A DNA stretch of 64,000 bases from Rhodanobacter sp. ANJX3 (GCF_014200755.1 NZ_JACHCM010000003.1:496001-560000), one strand, 5' to 3'. Positions 8,962-19,359 are shown, numbered from the stretch's first letter. Numbers and translations: made by a program. Notes: generated by a model from the letters alone, not told the origin.

Positions 8962-9783
8962 TCAAACGCGCCCGCCGCTCACGCGGTCACGCTGCTCCAG
9001 ATCCTGCGCGGTAAACACCTTGATGTAACCCGCCGCTTCCAGCAGCTTGCGCACGGCTTCGCCCTGATGCCAGCCGTGTTCGAGCAGCAGCCAGCCGCCG
9101 GGCTCCAGATGCGCGAGCGCGTCGGTAATGATGCGGCGAATATCGTTCAGGCCGTCCTTGCCGGAGACCAGCGCACTCGCCGGCTCGAAGCGCAGATCGC
9201 CGCGCGCGAGATGCGGATCGTTGGCTTCGATGTACGGCGGATTGGAAACGATCAGCGCGAACCGCTGAAAGATCAGCGGCGTCAGCCAGTCACCCTGGAC
9301 AAAGTCGATATTGGCGATGCGCAGGCGTCTGGCGTTATTGATCGCTACCGCCAGCGCGGCGGCGCTGGCGTCCGTGGCCGTGACGCCGGCCTGAGGACGC
9401 GCGCTGGCAATCGCCAATGCAATCGCACCGCTGCCGGTGCCCAGATCCGCCACCTGTGCGGTCGTGCCGCGCGGCAGGCGTTCCAGCGCCAGCTCGACCA
9501 GGAGTTCGGTTTCGGGCCGGGGAATCAGCGTATCCGGCGTCACCTCCAGATCCATCGACCAGAAGCCGCGGCGACCCGTGATATACGCCACCGGCTCGCC
9601 CTTCACCCGCCGCTCGACCAGCGCGGCATAAGTCGTCTGGACGTCTATATCCACCTCATCGTCGGCATGCGAAATAAACCAGCTGCGCGATTTCCCCAGC
9701 GCATGCAGCAGCAATATCTCGGCATCGATGCTCTCGTCGAGACGCTGCATGGCGTCGGTCAGCACGCTGCGCACATCAGACAT
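8962..9783 (-). CDS. prmC: Peptide chain release factor N5-glutamine methyltransferase
   Basis: PrmC (HemK) methylates the glutamine of the GGQ motif in release factors RF1 and RF2, using S-adenosylmethionine. The protein is 273 residues. It has the N-terminal helical recognition domain, the conserved linker [23 protein letters not shown] (shown here in two parts: RRGFWSMDL and TLIPRPETE), SAM motif [14 protein letters not shown] at residues 111-123 and the catalytic NPPY at 181-184. Its start codon overlaps the end of the giant upstream membrane-protein gene by 8 bases, so the two are probably co-transcribed and translationally coupled. Confidence 0.95.
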   Translation of the reverse strand: MSDVRSVLTDAMQRLDESIDAEILLLHALGKSRSWFISHADDEVDIDVQTTYAALVERRVKGEPVAYITGRRGFWSMDLEVTPDTLIPRPETELLVELALERLPRGTTAQVADLGTGSGAIALAIASARPQAGVTATDASAAALAVAINNARRLRIANIDFVQGDWLTPLIFQRFALIVSNPPYIEANDPHLARGDLRFEPASALVSGKDGLNDIRRIITDALAHLEPGGWLLLEHGWHQGEAVRKLLEAAGYIKVFTAQDLEQRDRVSGGRV

Positions 9784-12700
9784 TCGGCGACTCCTCGTTC
9801 ACGGGCGGGATGGACGGTAGCGGGGGAGCAACGGCGACCGGCGGCTGCCGCCAGTAGCCGCCGCTGGACCATGCCTCGAAGCCCCAGCGCAGCCAGCCGA
9901 TCAAGGCATTGGCCAGCCACAGCGCCCAGGCCAGCATCGCCAGCTTGTAGACCCACAACGACACGCTGAGCACGCCGCCCGTCGGCAGTGCATCGGCGGT
10001 CTGGTCGGCAAACCAGTGCAGCCGCCACGCGCTGGAGTCGTTGCCGGCCACATGCATGTCAGGTAGGCCGAGCAAACCCTTGGGCACGGCCGATACCAGC
10101 ACGAGCAGCGACAGCAACGTGAGAATCGCCAGCCCCAGCTGCATGAGATTGAACGTGGGCCGGCCGAGTCGGGTTGACGCGATACCGCGGGCGCGCAAAC
10201 CGAGCAGGATCAGCCACAGCACGACCAGGGCATACGCGCTCCAGGCAAAAGCGGAAAACCCCAGCCCCAGCAGCAGCCAGTGATGAAACCGCAGCGGCGT
10301 GGGCGCATAGCGCGCAAGCAGCCAAGACGCCAACAGCAGTACGACCAGCTGCGACCAGTACAGTACCGCCGGGCCGGCGGTCGGGCCCCACGTCCACAGC
10401 ACCCAGCGATCCTGCGGCAATTGCAGGTTGAGATCGATATTTGCGGATGGCGCATGCAGCGCAAAAGCCGGCGCGCGTGTTTGCAACGCGATGCCGTCCG
10501 GTACGCGCAGCCGCAGCGCATAGGTGTGTTCGCCCGGCAGCAGCGGCAGGCTCAGTTTGCCATCGCGAATGGCGAGATTGATCGCTGCATCGTCGCGCTT
10601 CGCCTCGATCAATTCGGCGCCGCTCGGTAGGCTGATGGCATGCTCGCCGCCGCGGGTGCTGCGTGCCAGCAGGGTCAGGGTGCTTTCTGTCACGCGCTCG
10701 CCAACAGCGCTGTCCAGTTGCACGTGATCGAAGGCGAGGCTGTCGCCCTGGATGGCCGTCGGCTGGCTCAGCACCAGTTTCAGCGTTTCGCCGGGCAGCG
10801 GCTGATACCGCAGCCCCTCGTCGCTCGCGCTGGTCGGTACACCCGTAGCCTCCACGTGCCACATCGGCGCGGTATTGATCAGCCAGACCTCGGCCCGCTC
10901 GCCCAGCGCCGGCGCCTTCAGCGACAGTGTTGCGTTGTGATCGAGCCGGCTGGTCCAGCGCACGGTATCGGTGCCGGCGCTGAAAGTGACATGGATGCGA
11001 CCGTCGTTGACCAGCGCGTCGTCGCCCAGCGGATGCTCGCCGGGCAGCAGCGGCAGTGTGGTGCTGGAGCCACCCTCTTTCGGCGCGATTCGTTCGGCCA
11101 CGTTTTCCACAGTCCAGTCCAGGCCCAGCGCCAGGCTACGGGTGAGCCGCACGTAAGGTGGAAAGCTTTGCGCGGGCGCGGAATCCTTGCTGGCGCCGGC
11201 GGCAGGCAGGCGATTGAGCGCAAGGCTATCGCCCAGCATGCGGCCGGCATCGACGCCATCGAGCGACCAGCCGGCGCCGTCGAACGCGATATGCTGCGGC
11301 GGCAGCTCAAAGCGCAGGCTCACGCTTTGCGCGTCGCCTGCGCGATAGTGCAAGCCGATCTTGTGCACGCCGCGATCGAGCCTCAGCACCAGCTGATCGG
11401 CGCGACGGGCCAGCGGTGCGCCGGGGTGTCCATCCACACTGACGTCGACCAGCGGCAGCGCATCGTCGGTTTGCGGCAGCGGCAGCGCGGTCGGTGCGCC
11501 GATATGTGCCTCAAGCATAACGTCGAGGCCGTCGTCACTTGCCTGCAGCTGCGCCTGGGCGATCTGCGCACACGTGGGCGCGCACGGCGGCGCCTCGGTA
11601 AGGCGCGTGCGCAGCTGATCGAGCAGCCGCTGGTCCGGCAGGCTTTGCGCGCGCGCCATGTGCGGCACGATGGCCAGCGCCAGCAGCGCAGCACCCATGG
11701 CTCCACGGCCGCGCAGGAAGCTCAACGATCCACGGAGCGGCGGCAGCAAGAACAGCGCCAGTCTGGCCAACAGGGCGGCCAGCAAGGCGACTGTCAGCAC
11801 GCGCAGCACGCGTACCAGCCACGAGGGTGCGATCACCAGCCGCGTGGTCTGTTCGGCCGTCACCGGACCCGACCAGCCCAGATGATAATCGTTGCCCTGA
11901 TCCCAGCGCGGCATGCCGACGCCGGCCTGAATCAGGTCCGGATTGCTCTGCTCCCGGGCGACCTGTGTGGCGGGTGAGATTCGAGAAGCGGTGTCTGCCG
12001 ACCCCAACATGTACTGCCCATGTGAGCGTCCATCGGCATCTTCCGAAACGGATTTGCTGGCCATGGCCGACGATGGCGTCGCTTCGCTGTCCATCGGCGC
12101 AGGGGCCGGCGGCGAGACAGGCATACCACCGACGATCCTGGGAGCAGGAGGCGGCGGCATCACGGCGTTCTGACTGACCTCTTCCACCGCCATGGCCGCG
12201 TTTTCGACGTTTGAAACTGTCGAACTCTCCAACTGCGGATGCAGCGCATACTGCAGCTGCGTCGACGCGAACGGCAAGGTCCACAGCACGGTCAGCGCGA
12301 ACAGCACGACCGCAGCCACGCGTGCGCCCACGCGCAGACGTCCCTCCGGCAGCGCCTGCATCAGCAGCGACAAGGCGATGGCCATGGCAAGCGTCCAGCG
12401 CGGCGCGCCGTCCTCGTGCTGTGCCAATGCCAGAAACACCACGGCGAGCACGGCCCAGGGCCAGCCCAGCAGGCGGCCGGCCAGCAAGGCGATCACCGCG
12501 ACCACGAACAGATCGAGCAGGCTCCACTGCGCTATCCAGGAGTCGGGCGAGCGATCCGCGCCGATGGCGCCGAGTAACCGATAACCCTGCGGCAGGTGCA
12601 GCGTAGCGTCGATGCCTTCCAGCGGCAGCCGCCAGCCCGCGCTGGGCACGGCACCGCTGTGGCTTGGCAAACGCAGGCCGGCGCTGAGGTCGATCTTCTG

Positions 12701-13936
12701 CTGACGCACTTCGACGCCGCTGCGGCCGTCCGCACTTTTGCTGATCAGCAGGGGTTCGTCGCCCTGCGAGGCGCGCTGCAGTTGCCACGGCGCGGCCACA
12801 TCCAGCCGCTGATGATGGCGAAGATCGCCGCTGAGGCGATCGGCAATACTCAGGCCGCCGCCATCGAAGTCGAGCCACAGTTCGCGCTGCAGATGCAGCT
12901 GCGCGCCCTGGCCGCCTTCGTCGCCGCGCGTGCCCTGTTCGATCGCGAGCCCATCGGTATCGTCGAGCGCGAACGCCGGCAGCGTGCGCCAGTCGTCCGG
13001 CACGCCGGCCTGCACCGCATCGGCCGCGCGACCGTCGACACGCGTACCGCGCAGGTCGCTGTCGTCGGCATAACTCCAGATTTCCTGCCGAGGCCACGGT
13101 GCGCCAGGCAGCTTCAGGGAGATCGTGCGCAACGCATCAGTGTGGCGCGCCAGCAGGGTGACGGTCCATTGGCCCGGCCGCAGCTGCACGCGCAGGCGGC
13201 CGTCGTTTTCCAGCCGCGCCGGCAGATCGCCCGCGAGCGCCGTGGCGACAAAACCGGTTGGCAGTGCGGGACCGAGCAGCTGCTCGCGCGCGCTGCCGGT
13301 CACGTTGAATTGCAGCTGGGTTTCCAGCGTCGCCGGCAGACCATCCTGCAAGCGTCGATAGACGCGCAGCGACAGCGCGTCCGCCGCGCGCTGTGCCGAG
13401 GCGGCTTCGCCGAGGGTGAGCTGATCGCCCTGACGTTCGACGCGATTCACCACGGCGCCGTCGACGCTCAGCGTGATCAGACCGATCGCCGCGGGCACGC
13501 GCAGTCGCGGCGGCCGCGCAGTCCACGGCAGCGCGCCCTGCACTTTGTAGTCGCTCGCCGCCAGCCACAGCATCGGCTGGCCGTCGTGCGCCATGACGGT
13601 GGCCGGCTGGTTGTTGACGCTGACCTGCTGCGGCCAGTTTCTGACATCGCCCGGCAAGGCAATCCAGCTGGGCGCATCCACATGCACATCGACACTGAAG
13701 CGGCCGCCGTCGCTGCCGGCATCTAGCCTCAGCCGGCCGGGCCATGCGCACTGGAAGCTCTCGGGATTCGGCATCTGGTTGGCGAGAAACGGACAGTCAT
13801 GCCGCGGCACGCCGTGCAGCACCCAGCCCTGCCAATCGCGCAGCGGCGGCGGAATATCCTGTGCCGAGGCCGGTCGTGCCAGCAGCCAGCCGAACAGCAC
13901 GCAAAAGCACAGCAACGCCAACGACCGACGATCCAT
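9776..13936 (-). CDS. Giant (1386-aa) membrane protein of unknown function with internal duplication
   Basis: I do not recognise a named family. ATG 13936 follows GGGGAG by 7 bases and starts a clean signal peptide ending ARPASAQ at residue 26; the open frame extends upstream without homology. The protein consists of two similar halves. Unit 1 is signal peptide, about 440 periplasmic residues, then helices from about residue 465 to 560. Unit 2 is a signal-like helix (about 744-763, ending MARAQ), about 420 periplasmic residues, then helices from about 1190 onward. Corresponding segments include [20 protein letters not shown] with [34 protein letters not shown] with [14 protein letters not shown], and [11 protein letters not shown] with [12 protein letters not shown] Pro/Met-rich linker joins the units. 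It is upstream of and coupled to prmC. Confidence 0.8.
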   Translation of the reverse strand: MDRRSLALLCFCVLFGWLLARPASAQDIPPPLRDWQGWVLHGVPRHDCPFLANQMPNPESFQCAWPGRLRLDAGSDGGRFSVDVHVDAPSWIALPGDVRNWPQQVSVNNQPATVMAHDGQPMLWLAASDYKVQGALPWTARPPRLRVPAAIGLITLSVDGAVVNRVERQGDQLTLGEAASAQRAADALSLRVYRRLQDGLPATLETQLQFNVTGSAREQLLGPALPTGFVATALAGDLPARLENDGRLRVQLRPGQWTVTLLARHTDALRTISLKLPGAPWPRQEIWSYADDSDLRGTRVDGRAADAVQAGVPDDWRTLPAFALDDTDGLAIEQGTRGDEGGQGAQLHLQRELWLDFDGGGLSIADRLSGDLRHHQRLDVAAPWQLQRASQGDEPLLISKSADGRSGVEVRQQKIDLSAGLRLPSHSGAVPSAGWRLPLEGIDATLHLPQGYRLLGAIGADRSPDSWIAQWSLLDLFVVAVIALLAGRLLGWPWAVLAVVFLALAQHEDGAPRWTLAMAIALSLLMQALPEGRLRVGARVAAVVLFALTVLWTLPFASTQLQYALHPQLESSTVSNVENAAMAVEEVSQNAVMPPPPAPRIVGGMPVSPPAPAPMDSEATPSSAMASKSVSEDADGRSHGQYMLGSADTASRISPATQVAREQSNPDLIQAGVGMPRWDQGNDYHLGWSGPVTAEQTTRLVIAPSWLVRVLRVLTVALLAALLARLALFLLPPLRGSLSFLRGRGAMGAALLALAIVPHMARAQSLPDQRLLDQLRTRLTEAPPCAPTCAQIAQAQLQASDDGLDVMLEAHIGAPTALPLPQTDDALPLVDVSVDGHPGAPLARRADQLVLRLDRGVHKIGLHYRAGDAQSVSLRFELPPQHIAFDGAGWSLDGVDAGRMLGDSLALNRLPAAGASKDSAPAQSFPPYVRLTRSLALGLDWTVENVAERIAPKEGGSSTTLPLLPGEHPLGDDALVNDGRIHVTFSAGTDTVRWTSRLDHNATLSLKAPALGERAEVWLINTAPMWHVEATGVPTSASDEGLRYQPLPGETLKLVLSQPTAIQGDSLAFDHVQLDSAVGERVTESTLTLLARSTRGGEHAISLPSGAELIEAKRDDAAINLAIRDGKLSLPLLPGEHTYALRLRVPDGIALQTRAPAFALHAPSANIDLNLQLPQDRWVLWTWGPTAGPAVLYWSQLVVLLLASWLLARYAPTPLRFHHWLLLGLGFSAFAWSAYALVVLWLILLGLRARGIASTRLGRPTFNLMQLGLAILTLLSLLVLVSAVPKGLLGLPDMHVAGNDSSAWRLHWFADQTADALPTGGVLSVSLWVYKLAMLAWALWLANALIGWLRWGFEAWSSGGYWRQPPVAVAPPLPSIPPVNEESPNV

Positions 13937-14147
13937 TCCCATTCTCCCCATGTCAGCTTCCGTCATGCCTGCGCTCCCTGCTCGATACCTGTGGCGGCAC
14001 AGTGTAGGCGGAACACGGCTGCTATACAGCGGCGCCTGCATCCTGCCTCGACGCCGTCACGTATGTAGAGGCTCTTGCTGCGGCCGGTGCTGCCGCCGCT
14101 TCGAGAACATGTCCGCGCCGCCGCGCTACCGGAATTGAAGGAACCGC

Positions 14148-15080
14148 ATGCCGTCCAAAAACAACATCACCTCTGTGCGCAAGCGCCCCGGACTGCTGGC
14201 GGCGATCGCGCTGGCGCTCGGTGCCGGCCTGTTGGCCGGTTGCCAAGCGACGTTTTTCGCCGGGCTCAACGCGACCAGCCGGCACGGCGACGTGGTCATC
14301 GACCACGACGTGAGGTTCGATCCGGAACATGGCCTGGCGATGGACATCTATCGCCTGCCGCATACCGAGCACGCGCCGGTGGTGGTCTATTTCTACGGCG
14401 GCAGCTGGAAATCCGGCAAGCGCCAGTGGTATCGCTTTGTCGGCGAGGCGCTGGCCAGGCGTGGCCTGGTGGTGATGATTCCGGACTACCGGCTGTGGCC
14501 GACAGTGAAACTGGACGGCTTTATGCAGGACGGCGCCCGCGCTGTGGCATGGACGCATGCGCACGCCGGCGAATACGGCGGCGACAGCAACGAACTGTTC
14601 GTGATGGGTCACTCCGCCGGCGCGCACATCGCGGCCTTGCTGGCCACCGACGATGAGTGGCTGGCTGCCGACGGCATGCACGCGAAGCAGCTGGCGGGCT
14701 TTATCGGCCTGGCCGGACCGTACGATTTCCTGCCGCTGAAGGATCCGGATTTCGTCGACATGTTCGGCTCCACGCACGAAGCGCAGCTGCGCTCGCAGCC
14801 GGTGCATTTCGTCAACGGCGACGAACCGCCGATGCTGCTGTTGCAAGGCACGACCGACAAGATCGTGTGGCCGCGCAATACGCTTTCGCTGGCGGCGGCG
14901 ATGCGCCGCGAGCACGAACCGGTGCAGGTGAAACTGTATCCGGACATCGGCCACTTCGCGTTGCTGTTTTCCCTGTCGCAGCAGTTCCGCGGCAAGGCAC
15001 CGGCGCTGAACGACACGGTGAACTTCATCCAAGCGCAGGTGAGTCAGCGGCGTCAGGCGGCAGCACCGACGGCACCCTAA
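14148..15080 (+). CDS. Alpha/beta hydrolase lipoprotein (carboxylesterase, BD-FAE/kynurenine formamidase-like)
   Basis: This is an esterase of the HSL-like alpha/beta hydrolase group. The N-terminus is a lipoprotein signal peptide with lipobox LLAGC near residues 24-28, so it is probably tethered to an envelope membrane facing the periplasm. The oxyanion-hole motif appears as YFYGGSW and the nucleophile elbow as GHSAGAH near residue 156. The C-terminal DIGHFALLFS supplies the likely catalytic histidine. GAAGGA lies 7 bases upstream of ATG 14148. The natural substrate is unknown. The gene is monocistronic and ends at a bidirectional terminator. Confidence 0.87.
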   Translation: MPSKNNITSVRKRPGLLAAIALALGAGLLAGCQATFFAGLNATSRHGDVVIDHDVRFDPEHGLAMDIYRLPHTEHAPVVVYFYGGSWKSGKRQWYRFVGEALARRGLVVMIPDYRLWPTVKLDGFMQDGARAVAWTHAHAGEYGGDSNELFVMGHSAGAHIAALLATDDEWLAADGMHAKQLAGFIGLAGPYDFLPLKDPDFVDMFGSTHEAQLRSQPVHFVNGDEPPMLLLQGTTDKIVWPRNTLSLAAAMRREHEPVQVKLYPDIGHFALLFSLSQQFRGKAPALNDTVNFIQAQVSQRRQAAAPTAP

Positions 15081-15095
15081 AACGGAATGTCACCA

Positions 15096-15130
15096 TAAAA
15101 AACGCCGGGCGTTGAAGCCCGGCGTTCTTG
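15096..15130 (+). terminator. Bidirectional terminator between esterase and M1 aminopeptidase
   Basis: AACGCCGGGC (15101-15110) pairs with GCCCGGCGTT (15117-15126) around GTTGAA. An A run precedes the left arm, so the hairpin can also terminate the convergent minus-strand aminopeptidase gene ending at 15167. Confidence 0.85.
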
Positions 15131-15166
15131 TTTGCGGCGGCCGGTCTCAGCCGAACATCCAAACGA

Positions 15167-17848
15167 TTAGCGCAGGATCGATGCCGGATCCTGTTTGGCC
15201 TTGAGCGCACTGCATAGCTGGATCGATTCACTGGTCTGCGCCAGGCCGCGGTCGATGCCCGCCGCATCTTTCAGACGCGGCTTGAAGAAGGCCTGTAGAC
15301 GATCCACCTCGGCGGTCGAACAGCCGCCGCCCGCTGCAAAGCGTGGCAGAGCACCACCGGCGAAGCTGCCCGTGCGCGCCAAAATCTGCGGGTAGTGCGC
15401 AGTAAACCAGAACCACAGCGCATCACGCTGTACCTGCGTATCGCGACCACCACGCACCAGCGACGCCATCTCGCCGACCTTGACCGGCTTGGTCAGGGCA
15501 AAATCGCGCACTTCGTTGGTCAGCGCGGGGTCTTCGACGCTGGCCAGCCCGGCCAGCATGCTGTTGCGCAGCGCCGCATCGCTGGTCTGCGGCAGTTCGG
15601 CGATCAGCGCGTCGACCACCGGCTTACCCTGCTCCTGCACCGCTACGCCCAGCGCGTCACCGAGCAGATCGGGATCGGCCGCGGAGAGATTCAGACGTCC
15701 ATTCGGCTGACGCTCGAGCGCGGCCTCGCCCTGCTTGAGCAACTCGGCGCGCACTTCGGGCAGCTTGTACTGCAGGCCCAGCGCACCGGCCAGCGCGCTG
15801 CGCAGCAGCGCATCATCGCCAGACTCGCCGTCCTTGCGCTGATAGCCGAGCTGCTGCAGGCGCGGCAGGTAGGCGTCCTTCACCCATGCGGCAAGTTTGC
15901 TGCGCTGGGCGTCGGTGCTGGCTTCGTTGCGGTAAATCCATTCGACCTGATCGAGCGGCGCGGTCGCCACCACCAGAATCGTCGACGACGTCAGCGGCTT
16001 CAGCGCAGCCAGCGCGTCGCCGGCATCGATATCGCCATGCCGGAAGCTGGCGTCGATGGCGTCGGCATAGGCCAGCTGCTCGGCGTCGCTGAGCTGGCCG
16101 ACATGAGCGGTCAGATCGCTCAGCTCCTGCTTGCCGAGACTGAAGCGGTAATAGCCGCTGGCATTGGCGTTGGGCATGATCCAGGTCGGCTGGCTGGCGC
16201 CCGGAAGCACCATGCTGCCGCTGGCCTTGGCGAGCACGTCGCAGCTCACCTTGCTGCCATCGGCAGTACCGTAGCGCACGCATACCGGAATGCCCCACAC
16301 GCGCTTGCTGTCGCCGGTGCTCCCGACCGGCAGGAAGCGACTCTGGCTGAGTTTCAGCACGGTCTTGCCGCCCTGCTGCTCCAGCGACGTCTGTACATAC
16401 GGCACGCCGGACTGGTCAAGGAAGCTGTTGAAGGCCTGCTTGAAATCGTTGCCCTTGCCGGCAGCCGCGGCGATCGAGGACACCAGATCGTCCGCCACCG
16501 CGTTCCCGAACTTATGCTTCTGGATATACGCCTGCATGCCCTTCTGGAAGGTCTTTTCGCCCACGTAGTTTTCGAACATGCCGATAACGCTGGCGCCTTT
16601 CTGATAGGTAATGCCGTCGAAGGCAGTTTCGATGTCGCCATTGCCGGTGATCGGCTGGCGGATCTTGCGCGCGCTGACCAGGCTGTCGTTGGCCATGGCG
16701 CCCTGCGCGCCGGTGACGCGGTCGAGATCGGCGCGGTATTCCGGATGCACCTGCTCGGTCACCTTCTGCTGCATCCAGGTGGCAAACGCTTCGTTGAGCC
16801 AGATGTCGTTCCACCATTCCAGCGTCACCGTATCGCCGGTCCACTGGTGCGCCAGCTCGTGCGCGGTGACGTTGAACGAGTTGCGCACGTTGCGCGCCGG
16901 GGAATCCTTATCCAGCAGCAGCAGCCAGTCGCGGAAGGTGACCAGCCCCGCGTTTTCCATCGCGCCGGCGGAGAAGTCTGGCGCGGCCAGCACGTCGAGC
17001 TTGTCCCACGGATAACCGAAGCCGTAATAGTTTTCCAGCGCATGGATGATGCTGGGCGTTTCGCCCAGCACATGCTGCATGCGATGCGCCTCGCCATCGG
17101 AAGCGATGCCGCGCAGCGGCAGCGGCGTGGTGCGGTAGGCATCCGGCGAAATATCCGGCGCCGTGGCGATGCTCCACGGACCGACGCCGAAGGCGACTAG
17201 ATAAGTCGGCAACGGCAGCGTCGGCGCGAAGTCGAGCGTCTTCCAGCCGGCTTCGGCCTTGGTTTCCTTCACCTGCTGAGTGTTGGCGACCGCGGTGTCC
17301 TTGTCGGGAATCGTCAGGCTGATGGTGAACGGCGTCTTGAAGCCCGGTTCGTCGAAACTCGGAAAGGCGAAGCGCGCGCTGATCGGCTCCATCTGCGTCA
17401 TCGCGTAGGGCTGTCCCTTGGCCGAGACCTTATACAGGCCCTGCAGCTGCGCGTTGAGCGGCGCGGTGTAATCAAAGGTCAGCGTCAACGTCTGCGGCTT
17501 CAGCGTGCTGCCGAAATCCACGCGGGCCACGCCGGCCTTCGCATCGGCCACGGTGTAGGTGCCGACATGCGTGGCGCCTGCCGCGTCAGTGACGGCGACC
17601 TTCGACACCTTCAATTCGGCACCGTCCAGCCACAGGTGATCGGAAGCTTTGGAGAGCTTGACGGTAATGTTGGTGGTGCCGGAAAAATCCTCCCGTGCCG
17701 GATCGACCTTGAACGACAGCGCATACGACTGCGGCACCGCCCACTGCGGCAGCCTGCCCTGCGGCACCTGATCGGTGGTGGCGGCAAACGCGGCAGCACA
17801 GCAGCTGGCCAAAGCCGTGAGCAGAAGAGGACGAACAAAACGACGCAT
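15167..17848 (-). CDS. M1 family zinc metallo-aminopeptidase, secreted
   Basis: M1 aminopeptidases remove N-terminal residues from peptides. The 893-residue protein has a Sec signal peptide (MRRFVRPLLLTALASCCAAAFA), the substrate-recognition motif GAMEN, the zinc motif HELAHQWTG, and, 18 residues on, the third zinc-ligand glutamate in WLNEAFATW. The C-terminal half is the helical ERAP1-like domain. It resembles the ERAP/puromycin-sensitive type more than E. coli PepN. I chose ATG 17848 because it begins the signal peptide; the open frame continues upstream through the ahpD region but is out of frame with it. Likely a periplasmic or secreted peptidase in nutrient acquisition. Confidence 0.93.
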   Translation of the reverse strand: MRRFVRPLLLTALASCCAAAFAATTDQVPQGRLPQWAVPQSYALSFKVDPAREDFSGTTNITVKLSKASDHLWLDGAELKVSKVAVTDAAGATHVGTYTVADAKAGVARVDFGSTLKPQTLTLTFDYTAPLNAQLQGLYKVSAKGQPYAMTQMEPISARFAFPSFDEPGFKTPFTISLTIPDKDTAVANTQQVKETKAEAGWKTLDFAPTLPLPTYLVAFGVGPWSIATAPDISPDAYRTTPLPLRGIASDGEAHRMQHVLGETPSIIHALENYYGFGYPWDKLDVLAAPDFSAGAMENAGLVTFRDWLLLLDKDSPARNVRNSFNVTAHELAHQWTGDTVTLEWWNDIWLNEAFATWMQQKVTEQVHPEYRADLDRVTGAQGAMANDSLVSARKIRQPITGNGDIETAFDGITYQKGASVIGMFENYVGEKTFQKGMQAYIQKHKFGNAVADDLVSSIAAAAGKGNDFKQAFNSFLDQSGVPYVQTSLEQQGGKTVLKLSQSRFLPVGSTGDSKRVWGIPVCVRYGTADGSKVSCDVLAKASGSMVLPGASQPTWIMPNANASGYYRFSLGKQELSDLTAHVGQLSDAEQLAYADAIDASFRHGDIDAGDALAALKPLTSSTILVVATAPLDQVEWIYRNEASTDAQRSKLAAWVKDAYLPRLQQLGYQRKDGESGDDALLRSALAGALGLQYKLPEVRAELLKQGEAALERQPNGRLNLSAADPDLLGDALGVAVQEQGKPVVDALIAELPQTSDAALRNSMLAGLASVEDPALTNEVRDFALTKPVKVGEMASLVRGGRDTQVQRDALWFWFTAHYPQILARTGSFAGGALPRFAAGGGCSTAEVDRLQAFFKPRLKDAAGIDRGLAQTSESIQLCSALKAKQDPASILR

Positions 17849-17944
17849 GGAAGACCCCGGTACCGAACAAGTAAACACCCACGCTAAGCGGCGCATGACT
17901 TTCGACACAGTGCCAGAAGGCATGCCCGGGTAGCGCCCGCGCAC

Positions 17945-17973
17945 AAAAAAACCCCGGCCATCGCTGACCGGGG
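17945..17973 (-). terminator. Rho-independent terminator of ahpD (minus strand)
   Basis: The arms CCCCGG (17952-17957) and CCGGGG (17968-17973) flank a loop. The seven A's at 17945-17951 become a U tract on the minus strand, just after the ahpD stop. Confidence 0.8.
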
Positions 17974-18015
17974 GCGTCTGTGTTGCCTGGCTCAATGCGG
18001 CATCGCTGTGGCGAA

Positions 18016-18555
18016 TCAGCCGGCTACGTCGGCCTGCTCGAGCGCCACGGCCACCGCGTGGATGACGGCAGCGATGCGTGCGGCGCTCTGGATCGGTTGC
18101 GCCGACAGGCCATGCTTGCGCAAGGTCTTTTCGTGCGACTCCAGGCACATGCCGCAGCCATTGACCGCCGACACGGCCAGCGAGGCCAGCTCGAAGTCGA
18201 CCTTGTCGCCACCGGGATTGGCCATCGCATTCATGCGCAGGTTGGCGCGCAGCGTGCCGTACTCGGCATCGCCAACCAGATGGATGAAGCGGTAGTAGAT
18301 GTTGTTCATGCCCATGATCGACGCAGCCACGCGCGCGCCTTTGAGCTCGTCTTCGCTGGCATGCTGCACGGCCAGTTCGTTGATGGCCGCGGTCAGCGGC
18401 TTGTAGCGCGACGCGATCGCCGAAGCCAGCGCGATCACCACGATCTGCTTCTGGCTCAGGCCGGGCGCGCCGCCCTCGGTCAGCACCGACTCGAGATTGA
18501 GGCGCAGGTCCTTGGCATAGTCGGGCAGCTGGCTTTTCAGATCGGCAAGACTCAT
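18016..18555 (-). CDS. ahpD: Alkyl hydroperoxidase AhpD (carboxymuconolactone decarboxylase family)
   Basis: AhpD is a small disulfide peroxidase, known in mycobacteria as the reductant of AhpC through lipoamide. The 179-residue protein carries the redox centre NGCGMCLESHEK, with Cys134, Cys137 and His141 in the CxxC-xxxH arrangement of AhpD. GAGGTG precedes the ATG. Because this genome places ahpD, and not the flavoprotein ahpF, behind ahpC, AhpD is the likely electron donor for AhpC here. A perfect terminator hairpin separates it from ahpC, so part of its transcription probably depends on read-through or its own promoter. Confidence 0.93.
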   Translation of the reverse strand: MSLADLKSQLPDYAKDLRLNLESVLTEGGAPGLSQKQIVVIALASAIASRYKPLTAAINELAVQHASEDELKGARVAASIMGMNNIYYRFIHLVGDAEYGTLRANLRMNAMANPGGDKVDFELASLAVSAVNGCGMCLESHEKTLRKHGLSAQPIQSAARIAAVIHAVAVALEQADVAG

Positions 18556-18599
18556 GGAACACCTCGGTAAAATTTCGGGAGTAGATAAAAATTCGGGGC

Positions 18600-18636
18600 A
18601 AAAAAAACCGGCGGCGAAGCGAACCTCGCCGCCGGT
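18600..18636 (-). terminator. Perfect rho-independent terminator between ahpC and ahpD
   Basis: ACCGGCGGCGA (18607-18617) and TCGCCGCCGGT (18626-18636) form an 11-bp perfect stem with an 8-base loop. Eight A's at 18600-18607 give a U tract on the minus strand. The element lies 45 bases upstream of the ahpD start and 80 bases after the ahpC stop, where it would attenuate ahpC-to-ahpD read-through. Confidence 0.85.
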
Positions 18637-18715
18637 GCCCGCGCGTCAGCGGGGGAGGGACAAACTCTGACGCGCGGGGTCTTGCGAGCAATCGACCGTC
18701 GGCATGCGCCGGCTA

Positions 18716-19255
18716 TCAGGCAACCTGCAGGGTCTCTTCACCCTTGCTCCAGTTGCACGGGCACAGCTCGTCGGTCTGCAGGGCATCCAGCACGCGCAGC
18801 ACTTCCTGCGGGTTGCGGCCGACCGAACCGTCGGTGACGTAGACGAAGCGGATGATGCCGTCCGGATCGACCAGGAAGGTAGCGCGCTGCGCCACGCCGT
18901 CGTCGCCCAGGATGCCCAGAGCCGAGGTCAGGTCTTTCTTGATGTCGGCCAGCATCGGGAACGGCAGGTCGCGCAGATCCTTGTGATCCTTGCGCCAGGC
19001 CAGATGCACGAACTCGCTGTCGGTGCTGGCAGCCAGCACCTGGCAGTCGCGGTCGGCGAACTGGCTGTTCAGGTCGCCGAAGCCCTTGATTTCGGTCGGG
19101 CAGACGAAGGTGAAGTCCTTCGGATAGAAAAACACCAGCAGCCACTTGCCCTTGTAGGTGCCATTGTCGATCGGAGCGAAAGCCTTCTCGACGCTCTCGG
19201 TGGAGACGGTCGCGAGGAGGTTGAACTGCGGAAACTTGTCGCCGATGGTCAGCAT
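18716..19255 (-). CDS. ahpC: Alkyl hydroperoxide reductase C / 2-Cys peroxiredoxin
   Basis: AhpC reduces hydrogen peroxide, organic peroxides and peroxynitrite in the cytoplasm. The 179-residue peroxiredoxin has the peroxidatic Cys52 in FTFVCPTE, and Cys165 and Cys167 in the C-terminal DELCPCNW, one of which is the resolving cysteine. The CPC pair is typical of the AhpD-linked AhpC type. GGAG lies 8 bases before the ATG. The promoter region, shared with divergent oxyR, contains a good OxyR operator directly abutting a predicted -35 element. A run of nine C's on the transcript strand lies in the leader. Confidence 0.95.
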   Translation of the reverse strand: MLTIGDKFPQFNLLATVSTESVEKAFAPIDNGTYKGKWLLVFFYPKDFTFVCPTEIKGFGDLNSQFADRDCQVLAASTDSEFVHLAWRKDHKDLRDLPFPMLADIKKDLTSALGILGDDGVAQRATFLVDPDGIIRFVYVTDGSVGRNPQEVLRVLDALQTDELCPCNWSKGEETLQVA

Positions 19256-19272
19256 GGTTTTTCTCCAATGAT

Positions 19273-19281
19273 GGGGGGGGG
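19273..19281. repeat. Nine-base G homopolymer in the ahpC leader
   Basis: Nine consecutive G's on the plus strand (C's in the ahpC transcript) start 18 bases upstream of the ahpC ATG, between the predicted promoter and the ribosome-binding site. It is the longest homopolymer I noticed in this GC-rich window and could be prone to slippage. Confidence 0.8.
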
Positions 19282-19359
19282 TGTGGCAAATTGACGCCCT
19301 GCAGAACAGGTGGCTATTTTTTGAGCAGCCATCCCATTTGCAGCGTGTCGCGATGCACC

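Noticed and set aside
6863..8965. 700-codon open frame antisense to dxs
   Set aside because: It is a mirror of the dxs codon bias; composition is Gly/Arg/His-rich and has no signal, domain or ribosome-binding site.
17849..18691. Upstream extension of the M1 aminopeptidase frame through the ahpD gene
   Set aside because: The extended part overlaps ahpD in another frame and precedes an obvious signal peptide starting at 17848.
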